Shown one piece after another: positions 1 through 5,663 of a stretch of 11,387 nt of DNA. The stretch is from Boseongicola sp. GTDB lineage: Bacteria > Pseudomonadota > Alphaproteobacteria > Rhodobacterales > Rhodobacteraceae. Location of the stretch: contig JABDPD010000091.1 in assembly GCA_013042895.1 (NCBI GenBank), positions 1-11,387 of the forward strand, read 5' to 3'. The stretch's first letter is position 1. Each line of letters starts with the position of its first letter. A model generated the notes under the pieces. The model saw only the letters and a list, made by a program, of their open reading frames with translations, was not told where the DNA came from and did no database searches. Made by a program: the position numbers and the translations under genes.

Positions 1-113
1 CGGTAAACGATCAGAAGGCCGAGGGTGAAAAGCAGGCGTTGCCGCAGCTCGGTCGCTTTTCCAAGCGTTGCCCAGCTGACATTGGCTGCCATTTGCTCTG
101 CTGCGGATGCCAT
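1..113 (-). CDS. secY: SecY preprotein translocase subunit, N-terminal fragment (runs off the left edge)
   Basis: SecY is the central channel subunit of the SecYEG translocon in the inner membrane. Only 37 complete codons are in the window, starting at the ATG complementary to 111-113. The peptide begins MASAAEQMAANVSW and continues ATLGKATELRQRLLFTLGLL, the usual SecY start: a short cytoplasmic N-terminus, an amphipathic stretch, the ELRQRLLFTLG motif, then the first membrane helix. It follows rplO in the same direction, the normal spc-operon order. The 102-nt gap to rplO is longer than usual and contains two hairpins. The ribosome binding site is weak: a purine run GAAGAGAGA with no full GGAGG. 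The identity is firm from order and N-terminus; nothing can be said of the missing remainder. Confidence 0.93.
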   Translation of the reverse strand, partial: MASAAEQMAANVSWATLGKATELRQRLLFTLGLLIVY

Positions 114-126
114 ACGTGTCTCTCTT

Positions 127-167
127 CAATAAAAGCGCCGCCAAACCGGTTCCCGGATGGCGGCGCT
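127..167 (-). terminator. Terminator-like/attenuator hairpin between rplO and secY
   Basis: A perfect 10-bp GC-rich inverted repeat pairs 134-143 (AGCGCCGCCA) with 158-167 (TGGCGGCGCT) around a 14-nt loop. Read on the minus strand, the stem is followed by TTTTATTG, the layout of a short intrinsic terminator. It lies 14-20 nt before the secY ribosome binding region, so it could partly terminate rplO transcripts, set the rplO:secY ratio, or occlude secY translation. The structure is seen directly; the attenuation role is inferred. The T-tract is short, so termination may be incomplete. Confidence 0.6.
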
Positions 168-188
168 GGAAAACCTGTGAAGTATGTA

Positions 189-206
189 AGCGGCGAAAGC
201 GCCGCT
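189..206 (-). other. Short perfect stem-loop just after the rplO stop codon
   Basis: A perfect 7-bp stem pairs 189-195 (AGCGGCG) with 200-206 (CGCCGCT) around a 4-nt loop, starting 9 nt beyond the rplO stop. There is no T-run after it on the minus strand, so it is more likely a 3'-end stabilising or processing hairpin than a terminator. A weak promoter-like pair for secY (TTGTGA, 17 nt, TACATA on the minus strand) overlaps it, with the hairpin as the spacer; that reading is uncertain. Confidence 0.45.
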
Positions 207-215
207 CACAAGTCG

Positions 216-689
216 TTACTCAGCCGCCGACGCGGATGTGACCGTCAGTGATCCGCCCGCCTTTTCGACCGCAGCGATTGCGGACTTGGAGGCACCGGTG
301 ACAGCGATCTTCGCTTTTGCGGTGAATTCGCCCTTCGCGAGGACGCGGATGCCGTCTTTCTTGCGACGGATAAGACCGCTTTCAACCAGAACATCTTCAG
401 TGATGTCCTTCTTGGCGTCGATCTTCTTGTCGTCGATGAACTTCTGGATCAGGCCGAGGTTTACAACAGAGTATGCCTTGCGGTTTGGCTTGGAAAAGCC
501 GCGCTTTGGCAGACGCTGGTAAAGTGGCATCTGGCCACCCTCGTATCCAGCGATCGCAACGCCCGAACGGGACTTCTGGCCTTTTATACCACGTCCACCG
601 GTCTTACCTGTGCCCGAACCCGGACCACGGCCAATGCGTTTACGTTTCTTAGTAGCACCGGGATTGTCCCGGAGTTCATTCAGTTTCAT
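216..689 (-). CDS. rplO: 50S ribosomal protein L15
   Basis: L15 is a late-assembling protein of the large ribosomal subunit that binds 23S rRNA. The 157-residue product opens [20 protein letters not shown], followed by the glycine/arginine-rich rRNA-binding segment ([20 protein letters not shown]), then [17 protein letters not shown]. All are diagnostic of bacterial L15, and the length is normal or slightly long. The ATG at 687-689 is chosen because AAGGAGA lies just upstream and the protein then starts exactly where L15 normally does. An in-frame ATG at 770 would add 27 residues with no L15 character. Downstream is secY, as in the normal spc operon. The upstream partner rpmD is missing from its usual place and lies about 9.9 kb away, so this gene needs its own promoter. 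Confidence 0.98.
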   Translation of the reverse strand: MKLNELRDNPGATKKRKRIGRGPGSGTGKTGGRGIKGQKSRSGVAIAGYEGGQMPLYQRLPKRGFSKPNRKAYSVVNLGLIQKFIDDKKIDAKKDITEDVLVESGLIRRKKDGIRVLAKGEFTAKAKIAVTGASKSAIAAVEKAGGSLTVTSASAAE

Positions 690-787
690 GTCGCTTCTCC
701 TTGCCGGATGCGGCCCCCAGCGACGGGAGCGGCCGAACACGGCGTTTTTGCTAAGGTTTACGTGACCCATTTAGGGGCCACCGGCGG

Positions 788-817
788 CGTATAGGGGAAG
801 TCGGGCGAGGTTGGCAA
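788..817 (-). promoter_or_regulatory. Candidate sigma-70-type promoter for rplO-secY
   Basis: On the minus strand TTGCCA (812-817) and TATACG (788-793) are separated by 18 bp, close to the alphaproteobacterial housekeeping pattern. This would give a leader of about 90 nt before rplO. A small inverted repeat, TTCGG-GA-CCGAA (841-852), lies about 24 bp upstream of the -35 box. A promoter is expected here because rplO is cut off from rpmD and from the rest of the spc operon. The boxes are seen; activity is inferred. Confidence 0.45.
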
Positions 818-969
818 GAGCTATCCTGTCCAGAGCGCACTTCGGGACCGAAATATGCCTGTCGAACCGGCCAATGCGCGGGCACCGGACCGGCTGTTTC
901 GGCGTTCGAAGTTGTGAATTGAACTGACCTCTTCTTTTTCGACCCAAAGCGCCTTAGAAGCCATTTGAT

Positions 970-987
970 CGGGCACCTTGGTGCCCG
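970..987. repeat. 18-bp palindrome upstream of the TPR-sulfotransferase gene
   Basis: CGGGCACC-TT-GGTGCCCG is a perfect inverted repeat with 8-bp arms, ending 49 bp before the ATG at 1037. One arm sequence (CGGGCACC) recurs at 879-886. It could be a regulator site or a 5'-leader hairpin. Otherwise the 690-1036 interval holds only the rplO promoter candidate and the leader regions of two divergent genes; I see no gene in it. Confidence 0.4.
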
Positions 988-1036
988 CGCGCGCGGCGTC
1001 AACGACTGCCGCTCGAAAGCAGGTAGGAGGCTCTCA

Positions 1037-2554
1037 ATGGCGCGAAAGAACCGAAGCCATGGACGCAAGGGCGCGGACCTAGAGCAGGCTCGCCTCCGCT
1101 TGAATACTGCCATGCAGGAAATGAAAGGCGGCCAGACCAACAAAGCAAGAAGGCTCTTGAACGACCTGCTTTCAGACTATCCGGACTATCCGGCCGCAAT
1201 GGCCAACCTCGGGCTGGTCAATCTTGTGGCCGGACAGGCTGAGACCGCTCACGAGGTCTTACTACGCGCCTACACGCTCGACCCCGAAAACACGCATATC
1301 ATCGCGCTTCTCGGTGCAGCGTGTGTCAAGCTGAAGCGCCATGCGTTTGCGGCTCAACTCACGGCGCCTCTGGTTAAACTTGATCCAAAAAACGTCGAGG
1401 TGAACACGACATATGCGGACGCTCTCGTTGGCCTGCGCGACTTTCATGCAGCGCGGACCGTGCTCGAACGTCTAACCAGTCTGGACAAAGAACAGTCCAG
1501 GCATTGGTTGACGCTTGCAGAGGTAGCGGCGCACCTGGGCGACTTCGAGCTACGCGCCAAGGCCCTGTCGCAAGCCTTCCAATGCGGAGACAGGTCCGCC
1601 TCACTCATTTTGGATATGCTAGACAACCGCGAAGCTGCGCGCTCAATTGACCTGAACAGCGTCAGAGCAAATATTCTCGCCGCTGGCGTCCCAAAGGATC
1701 CGGAAGGCGCCCGCGAATACTGGCGCCTCAGGATGGCGCTCGCAGAAGGTGACGACGAAACGCAAAAATGTCTGGAAGGCATCATTGAAGCCGGGCGAAA
1801 GATCTTCGCCTTCACGCGACCTGAGTACCTCAGAACCATAGCTGATCGCGAACGCGATCTGGCAAGGCTCAGTGCCGTCTCCTCGGTCAAAGCTGCACAT
1901 CCGCGCGAAGGTATTGCACAATCGGTCCTCATTTGCGGCGCTTCTCGGGCTGGCAAATCGACTGTCGAAAACGTGCTGGCTGGCCACCATGGTGTTGTGC
2001 GTGGCTTTGAAGGAGGTCTTATCGACGCCGCGGTCAAAAAAACTTTGGCCGCCTCAGGATATCCAACGAACAGAAGCATCGCGGACATTCCAAAGGACCT
2101 GAGCAGCCAATTCGCAGCCACCTATGCTGAGTTGCTGAACGAGCGCATTGGCGACGGCGACTGGTATGTAAGTACGCATCCCTCAGGTGCAGCCCTTGCG
2201 CTTAGTTTTGCGGCGCTGATCCCGAATGCACGCCTGGTCTTTGTCCATCGCGACAAACAGGATACGGCATTCCGCCAACTGCTGCGCCGCTACCGAACCG
2301 GCAACGTCCACTCGAACGATCTGGCCGCGACGCAGGATTATCTGGAATGGAATGCCCAGATGATGGATCGCACCGCACAGCTCTTGCCGGAGATGTCAAT
2401 TTCATTGTCCTATGAAGATCTCGTCTCCAAAACGGATGAAACACTGGCGTCGTTGTACCAGTTCATCGGCTTGAATGACGCGTCTTCCAGAAGTCCCGAT
2501 ATTTTCGACGACAGGGGGTGCGGCAAGTTGCTTGCACCCTTCATAAACGCTTGA
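1037..2554 (+). CDS. TPR-repeat protein with C-terminal sulfotransferase-like domain
   Basis: This 505-residue protein is probably cytoplasmic, with no signal peptide and a basic N-terminus (ARKNRSHGRKG). Residues about 19-186 form roughly five TPR helix pairs (for example LGLVNLVAGQAETAHEVLLR and the following LDPEN), a protein-interaction scaffold. Residues about 297-500 resemble the PAPS-dependent sulfotransferase fold seen in bacterial TPR-sulfotransferases. They have a first-strand P-loop (VLICGASRAGKST, G301-S308), a later strand ARLVFVHRDKQD (398-409) resembling the 3'-phosphate-binding region, and a SYEDLV...LYQFIGL tail typical of the family. The usual 5'-phosphosulfate loop is PRSGTT-like; here it is GASRAGKS, an exact Walker A consensus, so kinase or NTPase activity is possible. 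The start is set by AGGTAGGAGG six bases before the ATG; an in-frame TTG at 965 lacks such a site. The gene appears monocistronic and its substrate is unknown. Confidence 0.8.
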   Translation: MARKNRSHGRKGADLEQARLRLNTAMQEMKGGQTNKARRLLNDLLSDYPDYPAAMANLGLVNLVAGQAETAHEVLLRAYTLDPENTHIIALLGAACVKLKRHAFAAQLTAPLVKLDPKNVEVNTTYADALVGLRDFHAARTVLERLTSLDKEQSRHWLTLAEVAAHLGDFELRAKALSQAFQCGDRSASLILDMLDNREAARSIDLNSVRANILAAGVPKDPEGAREYWRLRMALAEGDDETQKCLEGIIEAGRKIFAFTRPEYLRTIADRERDLARLSAVSSVKAAHPREGIAQSVLICGASRAGKSTVENVLAGHHGVVRGFEGGLIDAAVKKTLAASGYPTNRSIADIPKDLSSQFAATYAELLNERIGDGDWYVSTHPSGAALALSFAALIPNARLVFVHRDKQDTAFRQLLRRYRTGNVHSNDLAATQDYLEWNAQMMDRTAQLLPEMSISLSYEDLVSKTDETLASLYQFIGLNDASSRSPDIFDDRGCGKLLAPFINA

Positions 2555-3040
2555 TCACGGCACGACGTGTGGCCACAAAGCAGGGCGCACCGACGTTTTG
2601 ATCTTTCCTGCTCTTCTAGCACTTGTAACCATAGACGCAGCCGTTCTGGCTCAGGCCGGATTTTTTCTCGACATCACGAATGCGACGCAAGACTGATCCA
2701 AATCGACTGGACGCAGGTGCAGCCCCAATCCAGATCCACCGCGATCGCCAAAAGGCAGAGGCAAAGTGTCTTGCCGAGTGTTCTCGCGACATTCAGGCGG
2801 AAATCGCACCTCTCACTTCATGCCGTTCTGCGCGCAAAACCGAATATCCGATCGACCGCTTCCGTGGTTGGCCCAGTTTCAAACCCTTGAGCCGAATCGC
2901 CTCCCGATGTGCCGACTTTGCGCGTATCTTTCTCTACATTTGCCGCGTCTTGGTCGGAAATTCTTGCTCGCCCGACCCCACTCAAGTCCTAAGAGAACAA
3001 GGCAATTGCCGCGCCTCGGGATAGTTTTTCGCTAAAACCC
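2555..3040. other. Long intergenic stretch with no supported gene
   Basis: About 490 bases separate the TPR-sulfotransferase stop from the LacI operator. Open frames exist on the plus strand (for example an ATG at 2680 running to 3024) but lack a ribosome binding site and recognisable domains. One frame, read from TTG at 2598 to the stop at 2694-2696, gives a hydrophobic, signal-peptide-like peptide (LIFPALLALVTIDAAVLAQA). The adjacent frame continues with a hydrophilic segment (DAGAAPIQIHRDRQKAEAKC), as would be left by a frameshifted small exported-protein gene. This is suggestive only. No terminator hairpin was found after the upstream gene. Confidence 0.35.
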
Positions 3041-3044
3041 CTTG

Positions 3045-3060
3045 CCGAAACCGGTTTCGG
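3045..3060. promoter_or_regulatory. LacI-family operator (perfect 16-bp palindrome)
   Basis: CCGAAACCGGTTTCGG is a perfect palindrome with the central CCGG/AAACCGGTTT core typical of LacI/GalR-family operators. It ends 33 bp before the GTG of the lacI-type gene, which heads the sugar-transport operon. The repressor probably binds here to control its own gene and the genes after it. No convincing -35/-10 pair was identified around it. The palindrome is directly visible; the repressor match is inferred from family knowledge and position. Confidence 0.75.
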
Positions 3061-3093
3061 AAGTTTGCATGAGAAGTCTAGGGAGGACAAACC

Positions 3094-4209
3094 GTGCAGA
3101 CTGGTAACACAGCCGCGCAAGCCACACGGCAAATAGGGGTGCGACCCCGAGTGACGATTGCGGATGTCGCAAGCGATCTCGGAGTGACCAAAAGCACCGT
3201 CAGCCGCGCGCTAAACGGCTATCCAGATATTGCCGAGGCGACACGCCTCCGGGTCAGTCGGGCAGCCGACCGTCTCGGGTATCGCCCTCTCGCCCACGCG
3301 CAGGCAATTCGGACCGGTCGGGTCCGTTCACTAGGCTTGGTTCTACAGATCGACAATGAAGACAGCGCACGTCCGTTTCTCGCGAACTTCATCGCGGGCG
3401 TGACCCAAACCGCCAGTGAGCAAAACTGGACCATAACAATTGCTACCGCAGAAACCGAGAAAGGCGTGCAGGATACTCTGTCGCGTCTTGTGGACGAACA
3501 CAAAGCCGACGGCTTCATCTTGCCACGCACTCTAATTCACGACGGTCGGGTTGAGAAACTGCGCACCCAAAACGTGCCTTTTGTCATGTTCGGCCGGACC
3601 AGCGACCCCACAGGCTGTGCCTGGTATGACATAAAGGGCGAAGACGCGATGCGCGCTGCGGCAACCCGCCTTGCTAGCCTCGGTCATACACGGATCGCTC
3701 ACGTTCCGGGAGGATCACAGTACACTTATTCACAGCTTCGTATTGAAGGGTATCGCGAAGGCCTTGAGGCCGCTGGTCTCAAATTCGATCCCAACCTCGT
3801 CGGGGCGCCCGCCCTCACACGAAAAGCCGGGGATGCATCAACGCGCGCATTGCTGGAGCTACCCGAACCACCTACCGCGATTACCTTCGCTGTCGACCGA
3901 GCCGCGCTGGGCGCCTACCGGACCGCCGAGGATCTGAACTTGCGAATTGGGGAAGAAATCTCCGTCATCGCCTACGACGGTGTCCCGGAAGGCGCCTATG
4001 CAAATCCCGGCCTAACCACTTTCGCCGTTAACAGCCGCCAAGCGGGGGAACGTCTTGCGGCGCTGCTGATAAAACGAATTCGGGGCACTGCTCCGGAACA
4101 ACTTCGCGAGTTGGCGCCAGCCACCCTCGTTGAGCGGGGGTCGGACCGGCCCCCTAGACTGACGCCCGCCGAATTGGCGCAGTGTCTCAGAAATCAATCA
4201 AATCTTTGA
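3094..4209 (+). CDS. LacI/GalR-family transcriptional regulator of the sugar ABC operon
   Basis: This 371-residue regulator has the standard LacI plan. Residues 20-41 (VTIADVASDLGVTKSTVSRA) are the helix-turn-helix, followed by a hinge helix near 50-72 (RVSRAADRLGYRP). A periplasmic-binding-protein-like effector domain covers about 78-350, containing LASLGHTRIAHV, the RIEGYREGLEAAGL helix and the ERGSDRPP end motif. An extra ~18 residues precede the HTH. The start is a GTG, fixed by AGGGAGGA six bases upstream. The gene is first in the operon, 21 bp before the binding-protein gene, with the palindromic operator just upstream. Its position matches AglR at the head of rhizobial agl operons, so it is probably a repressor relieved by the imported glycoside or its product. 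Family assignment is firm; the effector is unknown. Confidence 0.93.
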   Translation: MQTGNTAAQATRQIGVRPRVTIADVASDLGVTKSTVSRALNGYPDIAEATRLRVSRAADRLGYRPLAHAQAIRTGRVRSLGLVLQIDNEDSARPFLANFIAGVTQTASEQNWTITIATAETEKGVQDTLSRLVDEHKADGFILPRTLIHDGRVEKLRTQNVPFVMFGRTSDPTGCAWYDIKGEDAMRAAATRLASLGHTRIAHVPGGSQYTYSQLRIEGYREGLEAAGLKFDPNLVGAPALTRKAGDASTRALLELPEPPTAITFAVDRAALGAYRTAEDLNLRIGEEISVIAYDGVPEGAYANPGLTTFAVNSRQAGERLAALLIKRIRGTAPEQLRELAPATLVERGSDRPPRLTPAELAQCLRNQSNL

Positions 4210-4230
4210 TGTCCAATGGGAGGAACCAAA

Positions 4231-5583
4231 ATGACATTTCAGACCAAATCCAAACTTCTTGCTAGCGCAGCGCTTGCGCTTGCTCTGTCGGCGGGGGCGG
4301 TAAGCGCGGACACAATCCGCTTCTGGACTACCGAGGAACAGCCTGATCGCCTTGCGAAACAGCAGGACATGGCGGCTCAGTTCGAAAGCGCGACTGGAAC
4401 TGCAGTAGAAGTGATCCCAGTGTCAGAATCTGACCTTGGAACACGCGCAACCGCTGCGTTTGCAGCAGGTGATTTGCCGGATGTGATCTACCACCCGTTA
4501 CAATATGCCCTCCCGTGGAGCGAAGCCGGCATTCTTGATACAGAAGCTGCTACAGAGGTCGTCGAAGCTTTGGGCGAAGGCACGTTTGCACCCGGCCCAC
4601 TAGCGTTGGCTGCTGTTGAGGACGGCGTTGCATCAGTTCCGGTTGATGGTTGGACGCAGATGATCGTTTATCGCGCCGACAAGTTCGCCGAAGCCGGACT
4701 TGATGCTCCGACGTCGTACGCAAACGTCGTGGCCGCCCTTGGAGCGCTTCACAATCCACCTGAGATGTACGGTTTCGTGGCCGCTACAAAAGTCGACGAA
4801 AACTTCATGTCTCAGGTTCTGGAGCATGTCTTCCTGGCCAATGGTGTTTCGCCAGTCGATTCCGACGGTGCGGCCGAACTTGATTTGGCTGCTACAACGG
4901 AAGTTCTCGACTTCTACAAGGCAATCACCGAAGCGTCCCCTCCGGGCGAACTTTTCTGGCAGCAGTCGCGGGAACTGTACTTCGCGGGCCAAGCGGCAAT
5001 GATCATTTGGTCACCTTTCATCCTCGATGAACTTGCCGGATTGCGCGACAGTGCTCCGCCAACAATCAACGATGATCCGACGTCCTCCGAGCTGGCCTCT
5101 AAAACAGGCATCGTGACAAACTTCTCGGGACCCTCAAACCCTGGCGGCGCTGCTTGGGGTGACGTGCGTTACTTCGGCATCACGAATGATGCGGACACCG
5201 ATCTTGCAATGGACTTCGTGAAGTTCTCGATGGACGAGGGCTATACTCAGACGCTCTCCATTGCGCCTGAGGGCAAGTTCCCGGTGCGTCGCGGAACGGC
5301 CGACGATCCTACCAAGTTCTCGGAAGCATGGTCAATGCTGCCCGTGGGTGTAGATCGCAAGGCTCCTTTGGGTGACCTCTACGAACAAGCCATGATCGAC
5401 GAAATCGTCGGTGGTTTGGATGTCGCTCAGCGTTGGGGCGTAGCAGAAGGTCAGTTGGGCCTCGCATCCAAGATGATCAACAGCCAGGTCATCAACCGTG
5501 TAGTGCGTCAGTACATCGACGGTGAGATTGATGCCGCTGCTGCCGTTGCTGCGATGAACGAGCAACTCGCCGCGATCGAGTAA
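4231..5583 (+). CDS. Carbohydrate ABC transporter, periplasmic solute-binding protein (family 1, AglE-like)
   Basis: This 450-residue protein captures the sugar ligand in the periplasm and delivers it to the permeases. Residues 1-26 are a Sec signal peptide: a basic start (TFQTKSK), an alanine/leucine core, and an AVSA cleavage site before DTIRFWTTEE. There is no lipobox cysteine, so it should be soluble rather than a lipoprotein. The mature part shows the family-1 binding-protein pattern: an opening IRFWTTEEQPDRL strand, AAGDLPDVIYH, an aromatic-rich PVDGWTQMIVYRADKFAEAGL segment, and FAGQAAMIIWSPF. The ATG at 4231 is preferred over the in-frame ATG at 4216 because GGGAGGA sits seven bases before it and the signal peptide is then compact. 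A strong hairpin after the gene probably gives it higher expression than the permeases. The ligand cannot be read from sequence. Confidence 0.93.
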   Translation: MTFQTKSKLLASAALALALSAGAVSADTIRFWTTEEQPDRLAKQQDMAAQFESATGTAVEVIPVSESDLGTRATAAFAAGDLPDVIYHPLQYALPWSEAGILDTEAATEVVEALGEGTFAPGPLALAAVEDGVASVPVDGWTQMIVYRADKFAEAGLDAPTSYANVVAALGALHNPPEMYGFVAATKVDENFMSQVLEHVFLANGVSPVDSDGAAELDLAATTEVLDFYKAITEASPPGELFWQQSRELYFAGQAAMIIWSPFILDELAGLRDSAPPTINDDPTSSELASKTGIVTNFSGPSNPGGAAWGDVRYFGITNDADTDLAMDFVKFSMDEGYTQTLSIAPEGKFPVRRGTADDPTKFSEAWSMLPVGVDRKAPLGDLYEQAMIDEIVGGLDVAQRWGVAEGQLGLASKMINSQVINRVVRQYIDGEIDAAAAVAAMNEQLAAIE

Positions 5584-5596
5584 GGGTTTCTCCCGA

Positions 5597-5628
5597 TGCC
5601 TGTCCCGTCCCTCTTATCGGGGCAGGCA
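5597..5628 (+). other. Intercistronic mRNA-stabilising hairpin after the binding-protein gene
   Basis: Bases 5597-5607 (TGCCTGTCCCG) pair with 5618-5628 (CGGGGCAGGCA) over 11 bp, one of them G-U, around a 10-nt loop. GGTTT (5585-5589) can add an outer helix with AAACC (5628-5632), sharing one base with the main stem. No T-run follows, so it is not an ordinary terminator. In sugar ABC operons such hairpins after the binding-protein gene commonly protect the upstream mRNA from 3' decay and so raise the binding protein over the permeases; that role is inferred here. Confidence 0.6.
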
Positions 5629-5663
5629 AACCGTCAAGAACATTCCTTTGACCGGAGGACGTC

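Noticed and set aside
134..151. Second LacI operator in the rplO-secY gap (AAACCGGTT core)
   Set aside because: Only half the palindrome matches the 3045-3060 site and it lies in the loop of a terminator-like hairpin on the other side of the window.
216..770. Longer L15 reading frame starting at the ATG complementary to 768-770
   Set aside because: The extra 27 residues have no L15 character, and a good AAGGAGA site precedes the ATG at 687-689, the standard L15 start.
965..1036. In-frame TTG extension of the TPR-sulfotransferase gene
   Set aside because: No Shine-Dalgarno before 965 and the segment contains the palindrome; AGGTAGGAGG precisely precedes the ATG at 1037.
751..1143. 130-residue minus-strand open frame between rplO and the TPR gene
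   Set aside because: Arginine/proline-rich composition, overlap with the 5' end of the TPR gene, no ribosome binding site and no recognisable domain; it overlaps the rplO promoter candidate.
1444..2121. 225-residue minus-strand frame inside the TPR-sulfotransferase gene
   Set aside because: Serine/arginine-rich antisense shadow of a clearly coding plus-strand frame.
2680..3024. 114-residue plus-strand frame upstream of the LacI gene
   Set aside because: Codon use is plausible, but there is no ribosome binding site and no family match; kept only as possible gene debris, not as a CDS.
3006..3036. Promoter for the LacI-type gene (TTGCCG with GCTAAA, 19-bp spacer)
   Set aside because: The -10 match is poor and the spacing long; only the operator is convincing there.
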